From assembly GCF_024449025.1 (NCBI RefSeq), contig NZ_JAHLKM010000003.1, positions 62,001 to 126,000 of the forward strand: 64,000 bases of DNA. Direction: 5' to 3'. Below the pieces are notes generated by a model. That model saw only the letters and a list, made by a program, of their open reading frames with translations. It made no database searches and was not told where the DNA came from. The translations under genes were made by a program, and so were the position numbers. This document shows, one piece after another, positions 44,713 to 53,227 of this stretch; the stretch's first letter is position 1; each line of letters starts with the position of its first letter. This DNA comes from Natronomonas aquatica (GTDB taxonomy: Archaea > Halobacteriota > Halobacteria > Halobacteriales > Haloarculaceae).

Positions 44713-44943
44713 ATGGTCGTCGCCTACGTCATGGTCAAAGCCCACACCGGAAACGCCGGACGGCTCAGGGAGGACATCGAGGCGACCGACGGCGTCGTCT
44801 CGGCGCACATCGTCGCCGGCGACGTCGACGTCATCGCGAAACTCGAGGTCGACTCGCCGGCGATGGTCAAAGACATCGCGGCCGACGCGATCCGGACGCT
44901 TTCGGGCGTCGAGGACACCCACACCTACATTGCCATGGAGTAA
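44713..44943 (+). CDS. Stand-alone Lrp/AsnC ligand-binding (RAM) domain protein
   Basis: 76 residues, RAM domain without HTH: VVAYVMVKAHTGNAGRL, AHIVAGDVDVIAKLE and DTHTYIAME. It follows trkA by two bases, suggesting that a small-molecule signal is linked to K+ uptake. It resembles the gene at 2805-3035 along its whole length (same size, same MVKA.TG and VAGD.DVI positions). Confidence 0.85.
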   Translation: MVVAYVMVKAHTGNAGRLREDIEATDGVVSAHIVAGDVDVIAKLEVDSPAMVKDIAADAIRTLSGVEDTHTYIAME

Positions 44944-45000
44944 CCCCTCCGTCCGTGGTTTCGGAAGCGTTAAAGGATCCAGCGGCTTTTGTTCGAATGC

Positions 45001-45073
45001 GGGCCGGTGGGGTAGCTTGGTATCCTTCGGCCTTCGGGTGGCCGTAACCACGATTCAAATTCGTGCCGGCCCA
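45001..45073 (+). tRNA. tRNA-Pro (anticodon CGG)
   Basis: Acceptor stem GGGCCGG (45001-45007) pairs with CCGGCCC (45066-45072), A discriminator. Anticodon stem CGGCC/GGCCG encloses loop TTCGGGT, anticodon CGG. T arm CACGA-TTCAAAT-TCGTG is perfect. No intron. A 600-base gene-free stretch with a repeat element follows. Confidence 0.95.
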
Positions 45074-45677
45074 TACACCCCATCAGTATTTTGCGACCTC
45101 AACCGAGTAGAGCCGTCTCTATCCGGGGCGAAGCACCGAGACCGACCTCGAGGCCGATGTCGAGACGTTCAAGCGAACCGCCGCCGTCACCCAAACCCGC
45201 GAAACCGAGAGCTTTCTGTTCACCTTCGACGGCGCTTGCGGCTTCTGGACGAAAGCGGGGCCGTCATCACGACCGGCGATCGCGGGACTCCCATCCCTGG
45301 ACAGCCCAGGAACCGATCGGCGAACCAGGGGGATCGCCACCAGCGCCGGGGTCGTTATAGTAGTCAGTAGAACTGTTTACACACCATTCACAGCCGGATG
45401 GCCAGCGACAGCCACGCTGGCCGGACACTCGCGAGTGGATCTGCACTGACGTCTACCGACTACTATAGTGTACCGTCCCCCGGGAGCTTTTTCAAATTCC
45501 CAACCACATAGGATTCAGCAGCTAGCTAGCCAGCCTCCAGCGTCAAAATCCAAACGAGGGGGGCGATCAATACTTCCGAAGAGGTACTACCGCAGGTAAC
45601 GCCGGGCGGGTTCGCCCCCTGTCACGCCTCCAATCAGAAATCTCAACGCTTTTCATTGTCGTCGGTGAACGCGGGGT
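45074..45677. other. Gene-free scar region downstream of tRNA-Pro
   Basis: About 600 bases without a convincing gene. The first 280 bases have coding-like composition in a frame with VETFKRTAAV and LDESGAVITTGD but no start, no consistent frame and no recognised family, so a decayed gene is possible. A 112-base inverted-repeat element occupies 45356-45467. The remaining 200 bases are relatively AT-rich, include CTAGCTAG, a GGGCG-GGTT-CGCCC hairpin (45604-45617), and presumably the promoter of the gene at 45678. Confidence 0.6.
45356..45467. mobile_element. MITE-like inverted-repeat element (112 bases)
   Basis: The ends TATAGTAGTCAGTAGA (45356) and its inverted copy ending at 45467 match at 15 of 16 positions. 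Inside are a hairpin GGCCAGCG/CGCTGGCC (45400-45407 and 45415-45422) and the perfect palindrome CACTCGCGAGTG (45426-45437). No coding capacity. If the outermost TA on each side is a target duplication, this would fit an IS630/Tc1-type non-autonomous element, but the duplication is only two bases and not provable here. Confidence 0.6.
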
Positions 45678-46916
45678 ATGGGAGTTGACTACACGGATCT
45701 TCAGGATCCCAACGCGGAGTACACGATGCGGGAGCTATCGGCGGAGACGATGGGCGTTACCGGCGAGCGAGGCGGCGGCCGGGACGTCGAGATCACCGAC
45801 GTCCAGACGACGATGATCGACGGCAACTACCCCTGGACGCTCGTGCGGGTATACACCGACGCGGGCGTCGTCGGGACGGGCGAGGCTTACTGGGGGACCG
45901 GCGTCCCCGAACTCATCGACCGAATGTCCGCGTTCATCGAGGGGGAGAACCCCCTGGACATCGACCGGCTGTACGAGCATCTGATCCAGAAGATGTCAGG
46001 CGAGGGCTCCATCGAGGGGCTCACCGTCACGGCGATCTCCGGGATCGAGGTCGCCCTGCACGACCTCGCCGGGAAGCTGCTCGAGGTGCCGGCCTACCAG
46101 TTGCTCGGCGGGAAGTACCGCGACCGTGTGCGGGCGTACTGCGACTGTCACACCGAGGAGGAGGCGGACCCCGACGCCTGCGCCGCGGAGGCCGAACGGG
46201 TCGTCGACGAGCTGGGCTTCGACGCCCTGAAGTTCGATCTCGACGTGCCCTCCGGCCACGAGAAGGACCGCGCCAACCGCCACCTGCGGCCGGGCGAGAT
46301 CCGCCACAAGGCCGAGATCGTCGAGAAGGTGACCGAGGCAGTCGGCGACCGCGCCGACGCCGCCTTCGACTGTCACTGGTCGTTCGATGCGGGTTCGGCG
46401 AAGCGACTCGCGGATGTCGTCGAGGAGTACGACGTCTGGTGGCTCGAGGACCCGGTCCCGCCGGAGAACATCGAGGTGCAGGAAGACGTCACCGCGTCGA
46501 CAGTGACGCCGATCGCCGCCGGGGAGAACCGCTATCGGGTCACCGAACTGCGCCGCCTGCTGGAGAACGGCGGGGTCGACATCGTCGCCCCCGACATGCC
46601 GAAGGTCGGCGGGATGCGCGAGACCCGCAAGATCGCCGACGTCGCCAACCAGTACTACGTTCCCGTGGCGATGCACAACGTCTCCTCGCCGATCGGGACG
46701 GTCGCCTCCGCCCACGTCGGGACGGCGATCCCCAACTCCCTTGCCGTGGAGTATCACGCCTACGAGGTGGACTGGTGGAGCGATCTCGTCGAGGAGACCG
46801 TCATCGAGGACGGATACGTCGAGATCCCCGAAACGCCCGGTCTTGGCCTGACCCTGGATCTGGACGTCGTCGCCGAACACATGGTCGAGGGAGAGACCCT
46901 GTTCGACCCGGCGTAA
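45678..46916 (+). CDS. gnaD: Enolase-superfamily sugar acid dehydratase (gluconate dehydratase-like)
   Basis: 412 residues. N-terminal capping domain (VEITDVQTTMIDGNYPWTLV, GEAYWGTGVPELID), then the barrel: FDALKFDLDVP, metal ligands in AAFDCHWSFD, WWLEDPVPPEN and PIAAGENRYR, and the catalytic His in VAMHNVSSPIG. Length and composition fit haloarchaeal D-gluconate dehydratase of the semi-phosphorylative Entner-Doudoroff route; galactonate or xylonate as substrate cannot be excluded. Monocistronic, downstream of the tRNA-Pro scar. Confidence 0.75.
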   Translation: MGVDYTDLQDPNAEYTMRELSAETMGVTGERGGGRDVEITDVQTTMIDGNYPWTLVRVYTDAGVVGTGEAYWGTGVPELIDRMSAFIEGENPLDIDRLYEHLIQKMSGEGSIEGLTVTAISGIEVALHDLAGKLLEVPAYQLLGGKYRDRVRAYCDCHTEEEADPDACAAEAERVVDELGFDALKFDLDVPSGHEKDRANRHLRPGEIRHKAEIVEKVTEAVGDRADAAFDCHWSFDAGSAKRLADVVEEYDVWWLEDPVPPENIEVQEDVTASTVTPIAAGENRYRVTELRRLLENGGVDIVAPDMPKVGGMRETRKIADVANQYYVPVAMHNVSSPIGTVASAHVGTAIPNSLAVEYHAYEVDWWSDLVEETVIEDGYVEIPETPGLGLTLDLDVVAEHMVEGETLFDPA

Positions 46917-47071
46917 CTGGGCCCCTGTCCCCGGATCCGCGCTGTTCGACGGGGCCGGGCGCCGATCGAGGCCGACTGCTCCGGCCGGGCGGCGCTCCGA
47001 AAACCCCACAGCCCGATCGGCCGATCTGACGCCCCGGGGGACTATCTATCGGGCGTCCGTTCGTTTCGGTG

Positions 47072-47755
47072 ATGACGTTCGATCCCGACCGAGTCACGAC
47101 GATCACGTTCGATTCCTACAGCACGCTCGTCGACGTGGACGCGGCCGAGGCGGCGCTGGCCGATCGCGTCGACCGACCCGAACCCGTCTCGAAGCTCTGG
47201 CGGGCGCGTTCGCTCGAGTATACCTTCGTCGCGAACCACATCGACGCCTACCAGCCGTTCTACGAGATGAACCGCGACGCCCTCCAGTACGCGCTGGACG
47301 CCCACGGGGTGGATCTCTCCACGGCGGAGCGCGACGAGATCCTTGCAGTGTATCACGAACTCGACGTCTTCGACGACGTCCGCGAGGGCATCGAACGGCT
47401 CCGAAACGGTGGCTATCCGTGCTACGTCGTTTCGAACGGGAACCCCGAGATGCTGTCCTCGATGATCGAACACGCCGACATCGGTGATCTGATCGAGGAC
47501 TCGATCAGCGCCGACGAGGTGCGGCGGTTCAAGCCCGACGCCGAGATCTACCGACACGCCGCCGGGCAGACGGGGACACCGATAGGGAAGATCGCCCACG
47601 TGACGGCCGGCTGGTTCGACGTCATGGGTGCCAGACACGCGGGGATGCAGGGCGTTCGGGTCGATCGGAAGGCGACCCCCTGGGAACCGTTCGACGGCGA
47701 ACCGGACCTGACGATCGAATCGTTTCACGAACTGGCCGACGCGCTGGGCGTTTGA
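47072..47755 (+). CDS. HAD-superfamily hydrolase (haloacid dehalogenase type II)
   Basis: 227 residues. ITFDSYSTLVD (nucleophile Asp), LWRARSLEYTF (typical of the L-2-haloacid dehalogenase branch), YVVSNGNPEML (motif II) and RRFKPDAEIYRHAA (motif III Lys) are present, with the final Asp in TAGWFDVMGA. The ATG at 47072 is preceded by an adjoining GTG. Dehalogenase or phosphatase activity is possible; substrate unknown. Confidence 0.85.
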   Translation: MTFDPDRVTTITFDSYSTLVDVDAAEAALADRVDRPEPVSKLWRARSLEYTFVANHIDAYQPFYEMNRDALQYALDAHGVDLSTAERDEILAVYHELDVFDDVREGIERLRNGGYPCYVVSNGNPEMLSSMIEHADIGDLIEDSISADEVRRFKPDAEIYRHAAGQTGTPIGKIAHVTAGWFDVMGARHAGMQGVRVDRKATPWEPFDGEPDLTIESFHELADALGV

Positions 47756-47824
47756 CCGATCGGTTCGGGGAGAGGAGACCCCCGGCGATCTCTGTATCGC
47801 CCGATCGGGCAGTCCGACCACGGG

Positions 47825-47835
47825 TTTATTTATAA
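47825..47835 (+). promoter_or_regulatory. TATA box of the ZIP transporter gene
   Basis: TTTATTTATAA 22-32 bases before the ATG at 47857. A leaderless promoter; no metal-regulator operator is recognised. Confidence 0.6.
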
Positions 47836-47856
47836 GTGTGTTCGCATACGTAGCCA

Positions 47857-48711
47857 ATGCAGACCGAACTCGCGGAGGTTTTCGTTCGAGCCGTCGGCAC
47901 CTCGCCCGCGGTCCAGGCCCTCGCCGGGGGCATCGTCATCGCCTCGATGAACCTCATCGGCGCCTCGCTCGTCCTCGTCTGGCGGAACCCATCCGAGCGG
48001 GCACTGGACGGGTTGCTCGGGTTCGCCGCCGGCGTGATGCTCGCTGCCGCCTTCACCAGCCTCATCATCCCCGGTATCGAGGAGTACTCCGGCGGGAACC
48101 CGTTACCGACGCTGATCGGCGTCGGACTCGGCGCGCTGTTTCTCGACCGGGCCGACGCCCTCGTTCCGCACGCCCACTACCTCCTGACTGGAAGCCGCCG
48201 GACGGACGCCGCAGGGCAACACGAAACGCTTCCCGTCTCCGACGAACGTCTGGCCGGCGTGGTCCTTTTCATCCTGGCGATCACGCTGCACAACATGCCC
48301 GAGGGGTTGGCCGTCGGCGTCGGGTTCGGCGCCGCGGCGGGCGATCCCGCGCGGATCGGCGGGGCCTTGTCGTTGATGGTCGCGATCGGGATCCAGAACG
48401 TTCCTGAGGGGCTTGCCGTCTCGGTCGCGGCGCTGAACGCCGGCCTCGACCGTCGACTGTACGCCGCGATCGCCGGCGTCCGGGCCGGAGTCGTCGAGAT
48501 CCCGCTGGCGGTGCTGGGTGCGGTCGCCGTGGCCACGGTCGAGCCCCTGTTACCGTACGCGATGGGCTTTGCCGCCGGCGCGATGCTGTTCGTGATCTCC
48601 GACGAGATCATCCCCGAGACGCACAGAAGCGGCTACGAACGCGTGGCGACGCTCGGCGTGATGGCCGGTGTTATCGTCATGCTGTATCTCGATATCGCGC
48701 TGGCCGGGTGA
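47857..48711 (+). CDS. ZIP-family divalent metal transporter
   Basis: 284 residues, eight predicted helices. Helix 4 carries HNMPEGLAVGVG and helix 5 IQNVPEGLAVSVA, the HNxPEG-type metal-binding motifs of ZIP/GufA proteins; the second lacks the usual His before Asn (QN). Between helices 3 and 4 lies a short loop with few His. Imports Zn, Fe or Mn. It is followed by other ion-handling genes in the same direction. Confidence 0.88.
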   Translation: MQTELAEVFVRAVGTSPAVQALAGGIVIASMNLIGASLVLVWRNPSERALDGLLGFAAGVMLAAAFTSLIIPGIEEYSGGNPLPTLIGVGLGALFLDRADALVPHAHYLLTGSRRTDAAGQHETLPVSDERLAGVVLFILAITLHNMPEGLAVGVGFGAAAGDPARIGGALSLMVAIGIQNVPEGLAVSVAALNAGLDRRLYAAIAGVRAGVVEIPLAVLGAVAVATVEPLLPYAMGFAAGAMLFVISDEIIPETHRSGYERVATLGVMAGVIVMLYLDIALAG

Positions 48712-48820
48712 GACCGTACGGTACGGAGACAGGCAACCGCGGTTCGCGCGACGGTAGATCGGCCTGCGGAAGGAACCACCAACGAGTAGTATCTCGGGTC
48801 GCTACGGTACCCCAGATCGA

Positions 48821-50476
48821 ATGTCACGTTTCCGGCCGGACCTCCGACGGTGGTCACGAGTTCCCCTCTGGGGGCGACGCGCGATCAAGACGATCGTCGC
48901 CATCACTGCGCTCATCCTCGTTTCGTCGCTTCTGTATCACTACCTCTTGATCACCTTCGAGGGGCGGTCCCCCCGGTACGGCCACTCCCTGCAGGTGGTC
49001 ATCGAGACCTACACCGGGACGGGGTACGGCTCGGACGCTCCCTGGGAGAGCCCCGTGACGAACGCGTTCGTCTCGATCATGGATCTCTCGACGTTTCTGC
49101 TGCTTTTCATCGTCTTCCCGTACGTCTTCCGTCCGGTCCTCGAGAACGCGCTGTCGCCGACCGTTCCCACCGTAACCGACGCGTCAGACCACGTCGTTAT
49201 CTGCGGAACCGAACAGCAGAGCCGACGGCTCATCGAGGAACTCGACGCCCGGGGGGCGGAGTACGTCGTTATCGCTGCCACCGAGGAGGCCGCCCTGGAG
49301 CTGGTGGCGGACGATATCCCGGCGATTGCGGGGGATCCCACGGCGGTCGAAACCCACCGAAACGCCCGCGTCGACGACGCACGGGCAGTCGTCGTCGATA
49401 CCGAGGACAGTCGGTCGGTGAGCGCCCTGCTGGCGATCAGAGAGGTCGACGAGACCACCCGATCCGTCGTGTTGGTCGAGGCTCTGGACCACGAACGTCA
49501 CCTTCGTTACGCCGGTGCAGACCGGGTGTTGACCCCGAGACAGCTTCTCGGCCGCCGGATCGCCGAACGGATCCTGACCGAAACCAGCCCGACGCGCAGC
49601 GACAGCGTCACCCTTGGCGGGGAATTCGCGACACTCGAGTTGACGGTCTTCGAGGACAGCCCGATCCGCAACAGGGCGATCGAGGAGATCGAGGCGACGG
49701 CCGGCGGAACGGTAACCGTTCTCGGGATGTGGCGTGACGGACGGTTTCTCGAGTTTCCCGACCCGGAGACGACAGTCGATGAAAACACGGTGTTGCTCGT
49801 GGCCGGGCAGGAAGGAGAAATCCGGGACCTGGAGGCCGAAACGTACCGGGGACGCGACGTAGAGCCGACGGTTATCGTCGCCGGCTACGGGGTCGTCGGA
49901 TCGACGGTACGGGAGGCCCTCGATCGCTCGACGGCCGAGTGTACGGTCGTCGACCTCAAAGACCGGCCGGACGTTTCCGTCGTCGGCGACGTGACCAAGG
50001 AGGCAACGCTGCAGACGGCCGACATCGAGGACGCGACCGTCTTCGTCGTGACGATCGCCGACGACGACGAGGCGATCCTCTCTATCGTCCTCGCCGACGA
50101 ACTCGCCACCGATCTGGACATTATCGCCAGGATGAACCGCGGGGGGAACACGGCGAAGGCGCGCCGGGCAGGTGCCGATTACGCTCTCAGCCTCCCGGGA
50201 ATAAGCGGCCGGGTGCTCGCCGAAGAGGTCCTCCAGGAGGACGTCCTCTCGTATGGCCGCCAGCTGAAGACGGTCCGTATCGACGCGGACCCGTATGCGG
50301 GACGGACGCTCGGGGACACCGAGATCGTCGAGACCGATTGCATCGTTCTCGCCGTCGAGCGCGAGGGGGAACTCGTGACGGACGTGGGTCAGTCCTTCGA
50401 GCTCGACGACGGTGACCGGCTCCTTCTCGTCGGGCCCGACGAGGAGCTAAACGCGATCGAGAACAGCCACGAGTGA
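48821..50476 (+). CDS. Channel-like protein with pore region and two RCK/TrkA domains
   Basis: 551 residues. Helix at 22-46, then a pore-loop-like VIETYTGTGYGSDAPW with the filter-like TGTGYG at 65-70, helix at 88-103, then two TrkA-N/TrkA-C tandems. The first Rossmann motif is degenerate (VICGTEQQSRRLIEEL); the second is canonical (VIVAGYGVVGSTVREAL, about 355-360). The layout resembles MthK-type K+ channels with RCK domains fused in tandem. The filter differs from the consensus TVGYG. Ion selectivity is therefore uncertain. Confidence 0.82.
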   Translation: MSRFRPDLRRWSRVPLWGRRAIKTIVAITALILVSSLLYHYLLITFEGRSPRYGHSLQVVIETYTGTGYGSDAPWESPVTNAFVSIMDLSTFLLLFIVFPYVFRPVLENALSPTVPTVTDASDHVVICGTEQQSRRLIEELDARGAEYVVIAATEEAALELVADDIPAIAGDPTAVETHRNARVDDARAVVVDTEDSRSVSALLAIREVDETTRSVVLVEALDHERHLRYAGADRVLTPRQLLGRRIAERILTETSPTRSDSVTLGGEFATLELTVFEDSPIRNRAIEEIEATAGGTVTVLGMWRDGRFLEFPDPETTVDENTVLLVAGQEGEIRDLEAETYRGRDVEPTVIVAGYGVVGSTVREALDRSTAECTVVDLKDRPDVSVVGDVTKEATLQTADIEDATVFVVTIADDDEAILSIVLADELATDLDIIARMNRGGNTAKARRAGADYALSLPGISGRVLAEEVLQEDVLSYGRQLKTVRIDADPYAGRTLGDTEIVETDCIVLAVEREGELVTDVGQSFELDDGDRLLLVGPDEELNAIENSHE

Positions 50477-50565
50477 TCCGGTTTCGGTCGGCCCACAGGC
50501 GGGAACGTGACCGCGCGACGAGTGAGTATGTATTTGAGCGTCCGGGTTGAACGCCCGAAAAGAGA

Positions 50566-51777
50566 ATGCTTGAGTCGATCCTGTTTTTCGTCGGTGTCGG
50601 CGTCGCCTGTTTCGTCGCGTACAACATCGGCGGTGCGACCACGGGCCCCGCCTTCGCTCCGGCGGTCGGCGCGGCCGTCGTCACGAAGGTCATCGCCGCC
50701 GGGCTCATGTCGGTGTTTTTCTTCGCCGGCGCCTGGACGATCGGGCGCCGGGTCGTCGACACGCTGGGACAGGAACTGGTCCGGGATCCGGCGGTCTTTA
50801 CGCTCCCGGCCAGTATCGTCGTGCTCTTTTTCATCGGCGGCGCGCTGTTCGTCGGTAACGTCTTCGGCGTCCCGGCCTCGACGTCGATGACGGCGGTCGG
50901 ATCCATCGCCGGCCTCGGCCTCGCGTCGGGACAGCTGAACTGGGCGGTGATGGGCGAGATCGTTTCGTGGTGGATCGTCGCGCCGATCATCGGCTTCTGG
51001 GTGGCCGGTATGATCGGGCGATACTTCTACGTCTACCTGGACAACTTCATCGCGATCGATCAGACCGACGGCCCGCTCGTGGAGTTCGACCGACGCGGTG
51101 GGGTCCCGCGGCCGGTTCTCGGTCCGGGAACTACGCGTCGTGAACTGATCGGTTCGAGCGTCGTCGTCGGGATCGGCTGTGTCATGGCGTTCGGCTCCGG
51201 GACTAGTAACATCGCAAACGCCATCGCGCCGCTGGTCGGGAGCGGCCAACTGGATATGAACGTCGGGATCGTCATCGGGTCGGTCGCCGTCGCCGCCGGG
51301 GCGCTCACGATCGGCCGGCGAACGATGGAGACGCTCGGCAACGACATCACCCATCTCCCGTTGACCGCGGCGATCGTGGTCGCGACGATCAGTTCGCTGC
51401 TCGTCATCGGGCTCTCCTCGATCGGCGTCCCGGCGAGCTTCGTCGTCATCGCGACGATGTCGATCGTCGGCCTCGGGTGGGGTCGAGCTACACGTACGAC
51501 GAAGGTCGCAGACAGCGTCCAGGGCCGGGAGGCGCCCCGGGCGTCCGTCGGCGCGCTGGCGGCAGACGAGGAGACCGCGACTGTGGGCGATCCGACCATC
51601 TCCGTCGAGAGCGATCCGGACCCGATCGGCGAGGAGGAACCCGAGGAGGTTCCGGCGGCGTCGGAGCTCTTCGATCCGTCGACGACCGCCCGCGTCGTGA
51701 TCATGCAGAACGTCGTTCCGATCTTCGCGACCATCGGCTCCTACGCGACGTTCCTCCTGTTTTTCGGCGTCCGTTGA
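50566..51777 (+). CDS. Inorganic phosphate transporter (PiT family)
   Basis: 403 residues, about eleven helices in two repeats. The paired PiT signatures are visible as VAYNIGGATTGPAFAPAVG and GSGTSNIANAIAPLVG, with VPASTSMTAVG and VPASFVVIATM in the second helix pair. A cytoplasmic loop with an acidic segment (about 310-370) precedes the final helix. PiT proteins take up phosphate or metal-phosphate with Na+ or H+. A Usp gene follows by 86 bases. Confidence 0.88.
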   Translation: MLESILFFVGVGVACFVAYNIGGATTGPAFAPAVGAAVVTKVIAAGLMSVFFFAGAWTIGRRVVDTLGQELVRDPAVFTLPASIVVLFFIGGALFVGNVFGVPASTSMTAVGSIAGLGLASGQLNWAVMGEIVSWWIVAPIIGFWVAGMIGRYFYVYLDNFIAIDQTDGPLVEFDRRGGVPRPVLGPGTTRRELIGSSVVVGIGCVMAFGSGTSNIANAIAPLVGSGQLDMNVGIVIGSVAVAAGALTIGRRTMETLGNDITHLPLTAAIVVATISSLLVIGLSSIGVPASFVVIATMSIVGLGWGRATRTTKVADSVQGREAPRASVGALAADEETATVGDPTISVESDPDPIGEEEPEEVPAASELFDPSTTARVVIMQNVVPIFATIGSYATFLLFFGVR

Positions 51778-51862
51778 GGCCCCACAGACCGGCTCCCGCT
51801 GGGGTCGAGCGCGGGATCGGTAACGTCGGGATAATTATACCGTCTCCGGCCATAGTCGACGT

Positions 51863-52282
51863 ATGATTTCTCGGGTACTCGTCGCGATGGACGACTCGGA
51901 GATGGGAGAACGAACGCTCGAGTACGCGCTCGAAGCCCACCCCGACGCGGAAACGACGGTGCTGTACGTCGTCGGGGGACCGTCGACGATGGGCGGTCAG
52001 GCGACGGGACTGGCTCTCTCGGCGGATTTCGAGGAAGCGACGGACGATCTGGCCCGGGAGGTCTTCGAGAGCGCACGCGAAATCGCCGCCGAACACGACG
52101 CCGAAATCACCACCGAGGTACAGGTCGGGCATCCGGTTCGGGTGATCCTCAATCGGGCCGATGCGTACGATACGGTCGTGATCGGAGCCCACACTGGCTC
52201 GGTCGCCGACCGCCTCTTCGTCGGCAACGTTGCCGAGAAAGTCTTCCGTCGATCGCCGGTCCCGGTGACGGTCGTCCGATGA
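51863..52282 (+). CDS. Universal stress protein (UspA family)
   Basis: 139 residues. MISRVLVAMDDSEMGERTLEYAL at the N terminus and VVIGAHTGSVADRLFVGNVAEKVF at the C terminus are the Usp ATP-binding elements, although the glycine-rich loop reads GAHTGS where GSHGRS is usual. The last four bases overlap the next gene's ATG. It could regulate the neighbouring phosphate transporter, as Usp proteins do for some transporters; this is inference. Confidence 0.87.
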   Translation: MISRVLVAMDDSEMGERTLEYALEAHPDAETTVLYVVGGPSTMGGQATGLALSADFEEATDDLAREVFESAREIAAEHDAEITTEVQVGHPVRVILNRADAYDTVVIGAHTGSVADRLFVGNVAEKVFRRSPVPVTVVR

Positions 52283-52623
52283 GCGAAGCGGGGGAGGTAC
52301 GCGGCGTCGACGTTGACGACGAGACCCGGTGTGCACATTACGATTCCGAGTCGGACGTGGTCGCGATCAGGTTCGGCTGCTGTGGGACGTATTACGCCTG
52401 TTTCGAGTGCCACGCGGCGCTCGCCGATCACCCGCCGGAACCGTGGCCGACGGCCCGTCGGACGGAGCCGGCGGCCCGGTGCGGCGTCTGCGGAGCCGAC
52501 CTGACTGCGACCGAGTACACCTCCACCGACGCGTGCCCGAACTGTGAGGCCCGCTTCAACCCCGGCTGCGCCGAGCACTACCACCTGTACTTCGAGTGGA
52601 TCGACGCCGCCGATAGCGACTGA
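52279..52623 (+). CDS. CHY-type zinc finger protein
   Basis: 114 residues with Cys/His spacing of the CHY zinc-finger family: CAHYDSESD, FGCCGTYYACFECHAAL, CGVCGADL, CPNCEARFNPGCAEHYHLYF. At least two zinc sites are likely. In eukaryotes the CHY domain is fused to RING domains (RCHY1); the prokaryotic stand-alone role is unknown. Translation is coupled to the upstream Usp gene by a four-base overlap. Confidence 0.88.
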   Translation: MSEAGEVRGVDVDDETRCAHYDSESDVVAIRFGCCGTYYACFECHAALADHPPEPWPTARRTEPAARCGVCGADLTATEYTSTDACPNCEARFNPGCAEHYHLYFEWIDAADSD

Positions 52624-52670
52624 GCGCCGTCTTGCGTAGGGTTTTCAACGTCGCCACCCCGACGGTCAGT

Positions 52671-53222
52671 ATGGCTTTCGACGACCTCGCGTGGCGAACG
52701 CTCGGCTCGGAGATCGATTACACCTGCCCCGGCTTCGACGTCGTCCGTGACGACGTTCGGCTCCCGGACGGCACCGAAACCGAGTTCCACTACGTCTCGG
52801 AACCGCCGTCGGTCGTCGTGTTGCCATTCACCGAGGACGGCGATGTGGTCGTCATCCGGGAGTGGCGACAGGCCGTCGAGCGTGTGAATTTCGGGCTGCC
52901 CGCGGGCGGGCTCGAGGACGAAGACGCCGACGTTTCGGCCGCCGCGAGACGGGAACTACGGGAGGAAACCGGCTACGAGGCCGGCGACGTCGAACGGGTC
53001 GGGACGTACGAACCGGCCAACGGGCTCTTCGATTCGGTCCTTCACTACGTCCTCGCACACGGGTGTGAACCCACCGCGTCGCAGGAACTCGATCACAACG
53101 AATCGATCGCCGTCGAAACGAGGACCTTCGAAGAACTCAGATCGAAAGCCCTCGACGGCGATCTCCGCGACGGACGGTCGGCGCTGGCCGTGTTACAGTA
53201 TGCCGTACGGTCCGACGAGTAG
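52671..53222 (+). CDS. NUDIX hydrolase (ADP-ribose pyrophosphatase-like)
   Basis: 183 residues from ATG at 52671. The Nudix box reads GLEDEDADVSAAARRELREE plus TGY: the REUxEExGU part is intact, but the first Glu of the consensus is Ala. Upstream LPFTEDGDVVVIREWRQAVE and downstream VGTYEPANGLFDSVLHYVLA resemble the ADP-ribose/nucleoside-diphosphate-sugar branch. It probably hydrolyses an NDP-X compound with Mg2+. It converges on ppi with five bases between. Confidence 0.87.
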   Translation: MAFDDLAWRTLGSEIDYTCPGFDVVRDDVRLPDGTETEFHYVSEPPSVVVLPFTEDGDVVVIREWRQAVERVNFGLPAGGLEDEDADVSAAARRELREETGYEAGDVERVGTYEPANGLFDSVLHYVLAHGCEPTASQELDHNESIAVETRTFEELRSKALDGDLRDGRSALAVLQYAVRSDE

Positions 53223-53227
53223 TCGAT

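Noticed and set aside
45091-45360. Small plus-strand open frames after tRNA-Pro
   Set aside because: Overlapping frames are Arg/Pro-rich with no motifs, no promoter-start spacing and no consistent frame; treated as decayed or non-coding.
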